Assembly: GCF_018919215.1 (NCBI RefSeq)
Contig: NZ_JAHLQK010000004.1
Location: 124,001-188,000, forward strand
Direction of reading: 5' to 3'
From: Alkaliphilus flagellatus
GTDB lineage: Bacteria; Bacillota; Clostridia; Peptostreptococcales; Natronincolaceae
Length of the DNA stretch: 64,000 nucleotides
The position numbers and the translations under genes were made by a program. Under the pieces are notes generated by a model, which was not told the DNA's origin, did no database searches, and worked only from the letters and a program-made list of their open reading frames with translations. This document shows, piece after piece, positions 42,419 to 51,434 of this stretch (position 1 is the first letter of the stretch; each line of letters starts with the position of its first letter).

Positions 42419-43051
42419 TCACCTTAAATCCTCTAATATGGCTATTAGTCTATTATAGTTTTCTTCAGGAACTTCTAGATATTCTAACTCCCTTTTTAAT
42501 GAATATATACTAATACTCCCGGCAATATATCCATTAACCCGAGCAGTTAATGTTGAAGAAACAAACTCACTAAAGCTACTATATATATTTTTTAACTCCT
42601 TATATGGTTTTGTTGCGTTCTGTAAATAGTATTTTTGATGATATCCTTCTGCCAGATAAAAGTTTTTAAATGATACTATTTCAGTATATATTTTCTGTCC
42701 TCTTTCAGCTTCAATTTGTCTTTTTACATCTATAGCTTCTTCCATCTGCATATTGTTATGATAGAATATAATAGACATGTATTGCCTATTTCCAGTTTCA
42801 TATATTGGATTATGCAGATTCCAAAATATATTTAAAAGCTCTCTATAGCTAATAATATTAGGATCATAGTTAATTTCAATTGTTTCCGTATGATCCCCTA
42901 AATTATAATAGCTAGGATTATTTGTAGTTCCTCCAGCATATCCTACTCTTGTACTAATTACTCCTTTTATACTCCCAAACTGAGCATCTGGTCCCCAAAA
43001 TCAGCCTAAGGCAAAGGTTGCAGTAAAAACTTTTTTGTTATTTATATCCAT
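42419..43051 (-). CDS. msrA: Selenocysteine-containing methionine sulfoxide reductase A
   Basis: A 210-codon frame interrupted by a single TGA at 43001-43003. It falls exactly at the catalytic position: FALG-U-FWGPDAQFG, where other MsrA proteins have GCFW, so residue 17 is read as selenocysteine. MsrA signature parts GYAGGT, DHTETIEI and EGYHQKYYLQ are all intact, and there is no other stop. The mRNA just after the UGA can form a small hairpin (CCAGA/UUUGG, loop UGCUCAG), suited to a bacterial SECIS. No Cys exists elsewhere, so no resolving Cys is available. AAGGAGGAATTAAT precedes the ATG. A Sec-MsrA is known from Alkaliphilus oremlandii. Confidence 0.9.
42982..43003 (-). promoter_or_regulatory. 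Putative bacterial SECIS element
   Basis: UGA (43001-43003) followed by about ten bases and the stem CCAGA / UUUGG with a seven-base loop UGCUCAG containing an exposed G and U. Position and size fit elements bound by SelB. Confidence 0.5.
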
Positions 43052-43268
43052 ATTAATTCCTCCTTGATAAAGAAAGCTTGATTCAGATAGCATTTTAACT
43101 CTACCTAAATTTTAGTTGCACTTATTTCTTGTATGTAGTGATTTATCTTACGATTATAAAAGTGAGAACCTTAGTAATACACCGAAGATAGATAAAGTAA
43201 TTGCAATTTAAAACCTCTTTATAGAATATATTACCCCTTTTATTATTTTTCAACCGTAAAATATAAAA

Positions 43269-43294
43269 GCTACAGCCTTAATTGCGACTGTAGC
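43269..43294 (-). terminator. Terminator of the YceG-TM2 gene
   Basis: Stem gctacag / ctgtagc with a T-rich run (TTTTATATTTTAC) on the minus strand. Confidence 0.6.
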
Positions 43295-43300
43295 CATACA

Positions 43301-44566
43301 TTAACAATATTGCAAATAAAATTCTTGGTCCGTTGCCTTTAAATATTTTAATCCTTCCTTAATTCCAATTACAAAGGGAATTAAAGTAAAGAAAAAAATA
43401 AAATGAAGAAGTCCTTGGAAAACCTTACCTAAATAAAACTTATGAATTCCAAATCCTCCAAAGAAAATAGCCAATAATCCTGCTGTCACTCTTTTAATTT
43501 CTTTACTCTCCTGAATAAAGGTTTCATCACTATTTTTTAAATATTCTACACCTTGTACAATTCCAACAATTGTTGGAATTAGAGTCCACCAAAATAATAG
43601 CATAAGAACTCCTTGTATAGGTCTACCTAGATAAAACTTATGTCCACCTAGTCCTCCTAAAAATATTGCCAATATACCTGCAGTTATTCTTTTTCTTTTA
43701 GGCTTATCTATATGATTGGTCGTATTTTTCATTGATTGTAGATTATATTGAACTTCTTCCAATCTATGTGTGTCAAAGCATAAATCATTAATATACTTTT
43801 CCAAATTATTATAACCAGTTGGTGTAAATATAACTATATCAAATCCAACAAGGTGAAGAAAAACTAATGAAATAATATCTTCTTGACTAAATATATTTTT
43901 ACTGCTATCGAATACTACTAGCTTAGGAATATTAAAAGGATAGTCAAAGTTTTGAATCAAATTTAAATATTGATCCTTAAGATTTAAAATAGTATCTAAT
44001 ATTTTGTACTTTAATTCAGTAGTTATTTCAAAGTTAAATAAATCCTTGGACTGAATCATCTCATTAATCTTAGATAAAATAAGGTTTTGTGATGAAGTTT
44101 TTAAATAAGCAAGTGGATAATTATCCATGGATTTTACTATATCTAAATCAAATAATTCCTTATCATTTAAAATACATTTATTAAAACTACGATTTTTATT
44201 AGGAGATGTAAAAGGTATAGAATTTATAAAAATAGTTGTTTTATCATCCTTCTTTAATTGATCTAGTTCATTCCAGTAAAGTTCTAAATCTCTATGTGTA
44301 CCACTGATCTTAGCAAAAATATTTGGAACAATTACCGTATCATCTTCCACTTTAAAGCCCTGCCTAAATCTCGCCTCTTCTTTCCATAATATAAAAAGTT
44401 CATCATAGGTTGTCTTAAGGGTATTCTTTATTACCTGATAATTCTCAAACTGCCATGAACGATAATTTCCTTCTGTTTCATAGTGTAAAATGCGATCAAT
44501 TTCTACAGAAGCCTTGTATGCTTCTGTTTCTTGTCTTTTTATTTTATTTAAAGAAATGGACTCCAT
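43301..44566 (-). CDS. YceG-like domain fused to two TM2 domains
   Basis: 421 residues. The N-terminal two thirds resemble the YceG family of the ter-type stress operons (for example HLVGFDIVIFTPTGYNNLEKYI). The C-terminal part has two TM2 modules, each with AGILAIFLGGLGGHKFYLG / AGLLAIFFGGFGIHKFYLG and two hydrophobic helices. The start is at the ATG at 44566, where GAGGGAGTTGAAAAG fits; the track upstream lacks one. TM2 proteins are short membrane modules of unknown role, and this fusion would tether YceG to the membrane. Confidence 0.75.
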   Translation of the reverse strand: MESISLNKIKRQETEAYKASVEIDRILHYETEGNYRSWQFENYQVIKNTLKTTYDELFILWKEEARFRQGFKVEDDTVIVPNIFAKISGTHRDLELYWNELDQLKKDDKTTIFINSIPFTSPNKNRSFNKCILNDKELFDLDIVKSMDNYPLAYLKTSSQNLILSKINEMIQSKDLFNFEITTELKYKILDTILNLKDQYLNLIQNFDYPFNIPKLVVFDSSKNIFSQEDIISLVFLHLVGFDIVIFTPTGYNNLEKYINDLCFDTHRLEEVQYNLQSMKNTTNHIDKPKRKRITAGILAIFLGGLGGHKFYLGRPIQGVLMLLFWWTLIPTIVGIVQGVEYLKNSDETFIQESKEIKRVTAGLLAIFFGGFGIHKFYLGKVFQGLLHFIFFFTLIPFVIGIKEGLKYLKATDQEFYLQYC

Positions 44567-44909
44567 CTTTTCAACTCCCTCTTCTTTGGTATATAATAAA
44601 TCTATTTTACTTAAATTCAATAATTTACTGAGTTTATTATTGTTATTTATATTATATACAATTATATTTCTTGCACTTTATATCAAATAGTTTTACTATA
44701 GTTTATCCTAATTTTAATGTAATATCAATATCTTTAAGGTTTTCTATAAGTTTCTAAGATATATATATAATAATAATAATGGTAATAATTGTAGCAAAAA
44801 ATAACACCACTTATTATACTTTTTTAGACTTCATTTCTTATATCCCTCCAATTCTATATAAATTATACGAACATATAATAAATCATATGATTTTATAAGG
44901 AGTGAGTAC
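44567..44909. other. Divergent intergenic region, no gene seen
   Basis: AT-rich region between the divergent YceG-TM2 and cwlD genes; it must hold promoters for both. A seven-codon frame near 44830 (minus) has a good GGAGGG site but stops at once. No structured RNA was recognised. Confidence 0.4.
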
Positions 44910-45650
44910 ATGCATAAAAAGCCTATCATAATAATTATTGGGTCTTATAAAAAAAGAGCTATACCTCTTTGTATTTTACTTATATGTATACTAATTTTTC
45001 CTATGTTTATTTTTAATATTTCTTATCCGGTTTTTAATAACACTTCTTCAAAAACCATTGTGATAGACCCTGGACATGGCGGAATAGATGGTGGATCTAG
45101 TCATAATGATTTATTAGAAAAGAATATTAATCTAGAAGTATCATTAAAATTAAAAAAAATTCTACATGATAAAAATATAAATGTTGTTATGACAAGGGAT
45201 GATGATACATCTCTTGAATCTAAGAGTAATATAAATGCCTCAAGATATAGAAGGGATTTAAATGCTAGAAAAAGTATTATTGACAACAATAATGCTGAGT
45301 TGTTCGTCAGTATCCATGTAAATGCACATCCTAAGAATACTAAAGTCCAAGGAGTTCACGTAATTCATCACCCTACATCGAAAGATAGTGAACATTTAGC
45401 TAAGGAAATTTGTGATTCAATCAATAAGCTAGTTTTTAATGAATTTTTAAAAACAGAACAAATTAAGGCAGAAGTATTGACTGGAAACTTCTATGTGTTA
45501 AGAGAATCTAAATCTCCTGGTGTTATAATAGAAATAGGTTTTATAACAACTCCAGAAGATAGAAAACTTATTCAAAATGAAGATTATCAATATAAAATCG
45601 CTACAGCTATTGCACAAGGAATTATTGAATATATAGCAAATAAATATTAA
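44910..45650 (+). CDS. cwlD: N-acetylmuramoyl-L-alanine amidase CwlD
   Basis: 246 residues: an N-terminal anchor/signal helix (16-38) and an Amidase_3 domain with IVIDPGHGGIDGGSS, KNINLEVSLKLKKIL, FVSIHVNAHP and the catalytic Glu in GVIIEIGFITTPED. Size and single-domain layout match CwlD, which with PdaA makes the muramic-lactam of the spore cortex. Its usual partner gerD is not visible here. AAGGAGTGAGTAC precedes the ATG. Identification as CwlD rather than another amidase is by architecture. Confidence 0.85.
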   Translation: MHKKPIIIIIGSYKKRAIPLCILLICILIFPMFIFNISYPVFNNTSSKTIVIDPGHGGIDGGSSHNDLLEKNINLEVSLKLKKILHDKNINVVMTRDDDTSLESKSNINASRYRRDLNARKSIIDNNNAELFVSIHVNAHPKNTKVQGVHVIHHPTSKDSEHLAKEICDSINKLVFNEFLKTEQIKAEVLTGNFYVLRESKSPGVIIEIGFITTPEDRKLIQNEDYQYKIATAIAQGIIEYIANKY

Positions 45651-45822
45651 AACTTCAAAGCTATATAGCAGATCTTTATAATTCTAATTCCATAATCTTT
45701 AGAAATTGCCCTTCTAAATAATTTATCAATGGATAGTAATATTGATCTTCCTTTCTCTACATCTTCTACATAATTTAAAAGTTTATTATTGTGTAGTTAA
45801 AAAAGAAAAATATATATAAAGA

Positions 45823-45872
45823 AAACTAAAAATAACTAGGTTAACAATTGTTAACCTAGTTATTTTTAGTTT
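45823..45872. terminator. Perfect 50-nt palindrome, bidirectional terminator
   Basis: Each half begins AAACTAAAAATAACTAGGTT; the whole is a perfect palindrome around AATT. It lies between convergent cwlD and the small Cys-rich gene and can end both transcripts. Confidence 0.75.
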
Positions 45873-45885
45873 GTTCTAATATAAT

Positions 45886-46035
45886 CTATATTTTGCAATT
45901 GCAAAATTCACGTCCACATCCGCATCTACGTTTACTTCCAAATACACAACATAATATAATAATTAAAAAGATGAAGGAAAAGAAATTATTTCCACATCCT
46001 CCAAAGAACCCTTTATTCTCAATGTTTTGACTCAT
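45886..46035 (-). CDS. Small membrane protein with Cys-rich tail
   Basis: 49 residues: Gly/Asn-rich start, one hydrophobic helix (FFSFIFLIIILCCVF) and a basic Cys-rich tail (SKRRCGCGREFCNC). It resembles the very small sporulation-associated membrane proteins of Bacillales and Clostridia, but the family is not certain. AGGTGAAATAT precedes the ATG. Confidence 0.6.
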   Translation of the reverse strand: MSQNIENKGFFGGCGNNFFSFIFLIIILCCVFGSKRRCGCGREFCNCKI

Positions 46036-46225
46036 ATATTTCACCTACCTTTTTAAAATAGAGTAGCCAATAATCTATAAGTCTTGAATGAACCTTTAAA
46101 ATCCATAGTCTTATTTATTTTTTCTATTAGCAACTTTATCTCTAGTTGTAATATATATTATGAAATTGTATATAAACCGTTCTATATTATTATGTTAAAA
46201 TGAAAAATAGGTAGCTCAGGCTACT

Positions 46226-47616
46226 TTAATACTTTAAAATAGTTGCATTATATATGTTATGTAGCCGTTTTTCAATTTTATACTTTTCCATTCTATAAAG
46301 CAGTGTATGCCTACTCATACCTAACAGTTTTGCTGCTTTTGTCTGATTATATTCTGTTCGCTCTAAAGCTTGAAGGATTAAACTCCTTTCTAAACCTTCT
46401 ATACAAATACCTTTTTGTGGCAAAAGAAATTCTTCTTCTACTATTTCAGAATAAACAATTTCCCTTGGTAAATTCTCCACTTTAATTATATTATCTTGAG
46501 ATAAAATAGCCATTCGTTCCACTACATTTTCTAGTTCTCGAATATTTCCATTCCATTTATACGCGATAAGCTTTTCCTGAGCCTCTCGGTTTATGGACAT
46601 ATTTTTCCTTCCGATATCCTTTCCATAGCGATCTAAGAAATATTCAATCAATAAGGGAATATCCTCTTTTCTATCCCTTAGAGGGGGGATCTGCATTGGA
46701 ATTACATTAAGACGATAGTATAAATCCTCTCTGAAACTGCCCTCCTGTACCATATTTAGTAGATCTCTATTAGTCGCAGCAATCACTCGAATATCGATTT
46801 TAACAACCTCGTTTCCTCCAACTCGTTCAAACTCCTTTTCTTGCAATACCCTCAAAAGCTTTACTTGCATCGCTAAATCTAGTTCTCCAACCTCATCTAA
46901 AAATATAGTCCCTCCCCTAGCCCTTTCAAACTTACCAATTTTTCTAGCAGTAGCTCCTGTAAAGGCACCTTTCTCATAACCAAAAAGTTCGCTCTCTATT
47001 AAATTTTCTGGAATAGCTCCACAATTCACTTTCACATAGGGCTTATCTCTACGATCACTATTATAATGGATGGCATTAGCAATAACTTCCTTACCAGTAC
47101 CACTTTCCCCTAATACTAAAATTGTAGCATTTGTATTGGCTACCCGTTCTACGACTTTTAATACTTCTTTCATTTTTAGACTTTCGCCGATAATTGTCCC
47201 TCCTGTGCTTCTCTCTAGTTCTTCCTTTAAATAGCTTACTTGCTCCTTAAGTTCACCTACATCTAAAGACTTTTTAATTTGTATTTTTAATTCTTCTATA
47301 TCGAAGGGCTTAGAAATATAATCTAGTGCCCCTAGTTTCATAGCTTCTACTGCTGATTCCATGGTCCCATAGGCTGTTAGCATAATTACAGGAATACCTT
47401 CCTTAGTTTCTTTTATCCTTTGGAGTGCTTCTATTCCATCCATTACAGGCATCCTTAAATCTAGAAGTATTAAATCTGGATAAGTTTCCTCAAGTTTTTC
47501 TAATCCTTCCTACCATTTGCTGCTTCATAAATGATATAACCTTCTTTTTCAAGAGCTTTTTTTATTGCCCATCGCATATTTTTCTCATCATCTATAATCA
47601 ATATTCTCTTAGACAT
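46226..47616 (-). pseudogene. NtrC-type sigma-54 response regulator, frameshifted
   Basis: The gene starts at an ATG at 47616 (AAAGGAGGCAACCT) with receiver-domain sequence RILIIDDEKNMRWAIKKAL, then shifts frame near 47505-47515. Restoring one base (for example A in GGTAAGGAAGG) rejoins EGLEKLEETYPDLILLDLRMPVMDG. The rest is complete: AAA+ domain with GESGTGKE, the sigma-54 contact loop GAFTGA, and the Fis-type HTH NQTKAAKLLGMSRHTLL. So it is either a recent null mutation or a sequencing error. Without the frame, a 408-residue product starting inside the receiver could be made. It overlaps the kinase gene by 8 bp. Confidence 0.85.
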
Positions 47617-49006
47617 AGGTTGCCTCCTTTTCTAGCAGAGGTAAGTACACCTTCATCTCTGTCCCTTCCCATAATTTACTATTGAATTCAATTTTCCCAT
47701 TATGCTCTTCTATAATTCTGTGTGTAATAGATAAACCTAACCCTGTACCACTTTCCTTAGTGGTAAAGAATGGATTAAAAATTTGATCAAATACTTCCTC
47801 CAAAATTCCTTCTCCCTCATCTTTAAAAGAGATAATTATCCATTTTCCCTCACTATTCCCTAGTGTAATCTCAAGCTTTCCTCCATTTTTCATGGCTTGT
47901 ATTCCATTTAGTATAATATTGACGAATGCCTGCTTTAATTTGTCAGGATCTCCTTCTATTTTGCTTTCTTTCATTCTATTTAAAATTAATTCTACATTTT
48001 GCTGTTTTCCAAATTTACGTGTTACCAGCACTAATTCCTCTAATAGTTTTCCTAGGTCTATCCTACAATCCTGTATTTTATTTGGTTTTGCAAAGTCTAA
48101 AAGACCTTGAATTACCTTATTAGCCCTATCAATTTCATACTTAATAATATCTAGACCTTCTTTTAAATCTTCATCCCTCACATCTTGATTAATTGTTTGA
48201 CTTATAGTTTTAATAATACCTAGAGGATTTCGTATTTCATGGGCAATACCCGAGGCTAACTGCCCCACAGCCGCCAAACGTTCCCCACGTCGGACTTGGT
48301 CTTCAAGCTTTTTCACTGTAGTTTTATCCTGCACCACAACTACAGCACCTTCTCGAACCTTAGACATATTTTCTATAGGATGTATTGTCATTTCAATATA
48401 TATTTCCTCATCTTTGTCCTTAACATAACTCAATCCTCTTTTAATAATCTTTTCCTTGCCTAATAGTACTTTATTAATTTCTTCCACTATACCTTCTTGG
48501 GATATAAACCTCTTTACCTCTTCCTGTTTACCTAATATTCTCTCTATCCGTCTATTTACAGTGCCCAATTGACCTTCAGACTCAAAGGCTATAACACCAC
48601 TATCTATACTTTCTAAAATATTATGAGTATAATTCTCTAAATTTGCGATCTTAACTACTTGATATTCAAGTGCTTTCCCTCTCTTATAGTCCTGTTCTAC
48701 CAAGTATCCAGTTATTAATCCTACAACCATAAACATTCCTGACTCTAAAAACTGATTGATAACCTCAATGTTAATTTCTCCAAAATAAATCAAAAGGTGT
48801 GGAGCATAGATTAATACCACTAAAGTTGAAATAATAAACCCTCCCCTTAGTCGGAATTTAAATGCTCCTAAAATAATAGGAAGGTAATATAATCTTCTGT
48901 AAAAATCATGAATACCCCATAGACTAGATTGAGTAGAATAATGGAGTCCAGTTATTAAAATGAGTAATAAAATAATTACTAATTTATATTTTTTTTCATC
49001 ATTCAT
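47609..49006 (-). CDS. NtrB-type sensor histidine kinase
   Basis: 465 residues: four to five membrane helices in the first 110 residues with little outside them, a PAS-like domain (about 130-220), the H-box GIAHEIRNPLGII, and an HATPase_c domain with N-box VNIILNGIQAM and G-boxes DEGEGI and GTGLGLSI. It phosphorylates the adjacent sigma-54 regulator. The signal is unknown; the membrane part suggests sensing within the bilayer. Start at 49006 within the previous gene (8-bp overlap), giving translational coupling. Confidence 0.9.
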   Translation of the reverse strand: MNDEKKYKLVIILLLILITGLHYSTQSSLWGIHDFYRRLYYLPIILGAFKFRLRGGFIISTLVVLIYAPHLLIYFGEINIEVINQFLESGMFMVVGLITGYLVEQDYKRGKALEYQVVKIANLENYTHNILESIDSGVIAFESEGQLGTVNRRIERILGKQEEVKRFISQEGIVEEINKVLLGKEKIIKRGLSYVKDKDEEIYIEMTIHPIENMSKVREGAVVVVQDKTTVKKLEDQVRRGERLAAVGQLASGIAHEIRNPLGIIKTISQTINQDVRDEDLKEGLDIIKYEIDRANKVIQGLLDFAKPNKIQDCRIDLGKLLEELVLVTRKFGKQQNVELILNRMKESKIEGDPDKLKQAFVNIILNGIQAMKNGGKLEITLGNSEGKWIIISFKDEGEGILEEVFDQIFNPFFTTKESGTGLGLSITHRIIEEHNGKIEFNSKLWEGTEMKVYLPLLEKEATYV

Positions 49007-49262
49007 TTAACCACCTATTTTCCTTTGCTATTCCACAATATGGACAGTACCTCCAATTAATATGAACCATTTTTCTACAATGGGGACACTCTTCCTTTAA
49101 CGTTTCTTTACAATAGGGACAAAATTCATTGGATCCATTCACTTTTTCTCCGCAGCCATTACAATGAATATATTCGATTTCATCCTGGTTAGTGCTGTTA
49201 TTATAATCCCTTAAAAAAAAGTACATACTCAAAAAAAATACAATACAAACTATCGTCGGCAT
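48999..49262 (-). CDS. Membrane-anchored double zinc-ribbon protein
   Basis: 87 residues: one N-terminal membrane helix and two zinc ribbons (IHCNGCGEKV ... FCPYCKE and ECPHCRKMV ... YCPYCGIA), eight Cys in all. Zinc-ribbon proteins of this form often mediate protein contacts. It is the first gene of the three-gene unit with the kinase and sigma-54 regulator, and may be an accessory sensor. TGAAAGGATGAAAAT precedes the ATG. Confidence 0.8.
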   Translation of the reverse strand: MPTIVCIVFFLSMYFFLRDYNNSTNQDEIEYIHCNGCGEKVNGSNEFCPYCKETLKEECPHCRKMVHINWRYCPYCGIAKENRWLNE

Positions 49263-49419
49263 ATTTTCATCCTTTCATTATTTATATAAATTCCTACAAG
49301 AATAATTTAATAAACATTTTTATTATCCTTTAATCTAATTGTAGCATATGACACAGTTTCTTGTAGTATTTCATACAATGTAAATCTAACTACTACCTTT
49401 TTTACTTACAGTATTTTGT

Positions 49420-49463
49420 TTTTTTATTTTTAAAGTTTATATATAAACTTTAAAAATAAAAAA
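49420..49463. repeat. AT-only palindrome in intergenic region
   Basis: A 44-nt palindrome centred at 49441/49442 (TTTAAAGTTTATATATAAAC and on), within the 49263-49570 gap. It may be a terminator for the metal-related cluster or a chance AT structure. No gene is seen in this gap. Confidence 0.5.
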
Positions 49464-49509
49464 TAGAAACTTACTATTTAACCATGCAATTTAAATACCA
49501 AAATCGACA

Positions 49510-49550
49510 AAATAAAGAGCATCCTGAATTATCCAAGATACTCTTTATTA
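49510..49550 (-). terminator. Terminator of the Met-rich protein gene
   Basis: Stem AATAAAGAG-ATC / GAT-CTCTTTATT with T-rich flanks; about 20 bp past the stop. Confidence 0.65.
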
Positions 49551-49570
49551 TTTATTTTATACTATTTTTA

Positions 49571-50074
49571 TTATTGAAATCTGCCCATCATATTTCCCAT
49601 TTTATTAAAATTAGAACCATTTCCACCCATCATGGAATTGTGCATATTAATCATATCTTCTCTTCCAATGGATTCCATCATTTTTGACATATTACCATAG
49701 CCATTTTCATTCATTAAATCAATCATCTTTTGATAATCTTCATCTGACATATTGTTCATAAATTCGTCCATTGATTTAAAGTTACCATCTTCCATCCACT
49801 TTGCCATATCCTCAAAACCATTTTCTTTCATAATTTGAATCATTTCTTCACTGTTTTCACAATGATTATTATTGTTTCCTGCTACTACCGGCTCCTGAAT
49901 TGTAGGTTTTTGTTGACTGTTATAATTTTTAGTTGTTTCTTTTTCCCCAATTGTAACCTTTTCTTGATCGCTACTAAGTCTTATCCCATTGCTTCCTTGG
50001 GCGAAGGCATAACCTCCTATAGATGCCATTGTAATAATAGCTGCACTTGCTAGTACTAATACTCTCTTTTTCAT
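49571..50074 (-). CDS. Secreted Met/Asn-rich protein
   Basis: 167 residues with a signal peptide (MKKRVLVLASAAIITMASIG ... AFA), then a polar linker and a Met-, Asn- and Asp-rich C-terminal half (MIQIMKENGFEDMAKWM, EDYQKMIDLMNENGYGNM) ending GNMMGRFQ. Repeated Met suggests metal, perhaps copper or silver, binding outside the membrane; this is only inferred. The start was set at the ATG at 50074 (AGGAGGCAAGAGATT). Its neighbours are DUF2933, LDCC and SHOCT proteins, a set often seen around metal handling. Confidence 0.6.
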   Translation of the reverse strand: MKKRVLVLASAAIITMASIGGYAFAQGSNGIRLSSDQEKVTIGEKETTKNYNSQQKPTIQEPVVAGNNNNHCENSEEMIQIMKENGFEDMAKWMEDGNFKSMDEFMNNMSDEDYQKMIDLMNENGYGNMSKMMESIGREDMINMHNSMMGGNGSNFNKMGNMMGRFQ

Positions 50075-50453
50075 AATCTCTTGCCTCCTATTTATTTTTT
50101 GTATTTTGCTAAGTAAATCTTGCTTCTTATACATTATAGAAAAAGATTTTGAAGAAAATATGAAGATAAACAATATAGATTTATAAGGTTTATTTTTCGT
50201 AGTTATGCTTTCTTTTCACTAACTAAGCTTCTCCAATCGCTTTTTGTTTGAGGCTTAAAGGCCAAACAAACTATTCTTCTTATAATTGAGTATTCTTATG
50301 TTATATAGCATACGCCTGTAAGGTATATAGCGAAGAAAAATCATTTTCTTCTGGCCTTATATAATTCCACAAAAAAAATGCCACAATGAGTGTAGCATAT
50401 ACTACACTTTCCTTCAAAGTTAATGTAGAGAGAACCTTTCGGCTCCATCCTAA
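50075..50453. other. Intergenic region with small hairpins, no gene seen
   Basis: Holds an 8-bp stem TTTGTTTG/CAAACAAA at 50243-50270, a partial AAGAAAAT/ATTTTCTT stem near 50335, and AGTGTAG/CTACACT near 50392, which may end the DUF2933 transcript. No ORF with a ribosome binding site. Confidence 0.4.
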
Positions 50454-50699
50454 TTATTTTTGTTTTCCAATGTATTCAGATTGATGACAGTCTCCTTTTT
50501 TATTACCTTTAGATATAGCTATCATCATTCCAATATGCATTATGGGACAGATCAAAAACATTGCATAAGGTGCTAACCTACCTATAGGTCCCAGTTCAAA
50601 TCCCAATCTTGGTAGAATCAAAACAACTAGTATGGGAACTAAGCAACATAGTAACATTAAAATACCGCTACTTTTTCCTTTGCGATTTTGATGATTCAT
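50454..50699 (-). CDS. DUF2933-like small membrane protein
   Basis: 81 residues with two hydrophobic helices (ILMLLCCLVPILVVLIL and YAMFLICPIMHIGMMIAI), the layout of DUF2933 proteins commonly found beside copper-handling genes. Function unknown. GTGGGGGAAATAAA lies just before the ATG and directly after the upstream LDCC gene. Confidence 0.7.
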   Translation of the reverse strand: MNHQNRKGKSSGILMLLCCLVPILVVLILPRLGFELGPIGRLAPYAMFLICPIMHIGMMIAISKGNKKGDCHQSEYIGKQK

Positions 50700-50714
50700 T
50701 TTATTTCCCCCACT

Positions 50715-50846
50715 TTATTTTTTCTGCTGATTGTTTGTATTTTTCTTATTACTATTTAAATCGCAGCAATCCAGCTTCTGATTTCCGAAGTTTTGCTTAT
50801 TTGCATCTTCAATTGATTTTAATAATTTTTCAAACCACTTTTTCAC
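50715..50846 (-). CDS. LDCC-motif putative metal-binding protein
   Basis: 43 residues containing NQKLDCCDLN, the defining LDCC pair of a family of tiny putative metal-binding proteins, with an amphipathic N-terminal helix (KKWFEKLLKSIEDANK). The start is a GTG at 50846 behind GGAGGAGATGTT. It lies 15 bp upstream of DUF2933 in the same direction. Confidence 0.7.
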   Translation of the reverse strand: MKKWFEKLLKSIEDANKQNFGNQKLDCCDLNSNKKNTNNQQKK

Positions 50847-50954
50847 AACATCTCCTCCTATATTTATTTATATTACATACGCAAATTCCATGCCAATTTT
50901 CGAGATACAACTTATTAATTGAGATAATTAAAGGATTCACTATATTTAAACAAA

Positions 50955-50985
50955 AAACTAGGATAAGATTAAACTCTCCTAGTTT
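50955..50985 (-). terminator. Terminator of the SHOCT gene
   Basis: Stem AAACTAGGA / TCCTAGTTT followed on the minus strand by TTTTTTG. Confidence 0.7.
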
Positions 50986-51022
50986 ATATTTCAGATTTCA
51001 GCCGCTATATATTGATTGTTAG

Positions 51023-51250
51023 TCAATCTCTTAACATTTTCTTCTTTTGCATATACTCTTCTTCTGAAATTTCTCCCTTTGCATATCTTTGATTTAAGAT
51101 ATCAATAGCATCATTTTTCCCATTTCGCATATCATAATTCCCATTATTATTCTGCATTAATTTCACTACTGCATATATGACCAATACTATTAATATTACT
51201 GGAATAATCATACCAAATCCACCCATCAATCCATATCCATAACCCATCAT
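51023..51250 (-). CDS. SHOCT domain membrane protein
   Basis: 75 residues: Gly/Met-rich start (MMGYGYGLMGGFGM), one membrane helix, and a C-terminal SHOCT motif (AIDILNQRYAKGEISEEEYMQKKKML). SHOCT is a short helical module, often at the C-terminus of membrane proteins. The start at 51250 is preferred because AAAGGATT precedes it at normal distance. Confidence 0.78.
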   Translation of the reverse strand: MMGYGYGLMGGFGMIIPVILIVLVIYAVVKLMQNNNGNYDMRNGKNDAIDILNQRYAKGEISEEEYMQKKKMLRD

Positions 51251-51434
51251 ATATATATCAATCCTTTCCATTCTTAATGGTGTGAAATTATCTGTTAGTC
51301 ATATTGCCATACATATTTATTTCAACTGTTGATGATAACCATCTGTTACTGTTTATTTTCTGTAACTTTTAGAATTCTATTCTTTATATTAGGAAATCGT
51401 ATTATTAGAATTAAATATTTCTAGGAGAGATATT

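Noticed and set aside
42419-42778. A separate 119-residue gene for the MsrA C-terminal part
   Set aside because: The upstream codons are in the same frame, the only stop is the UGA at the catalytic site, and there is no ribosome binding site before the internal ATG.
44820-44850. Seven-codon minus-strand frame with a good ribosome binding site
   Set aside because: It stops after six residues; a membrane-like sequence follows in another frame, so at most a relic. Too weak to list as a gene.
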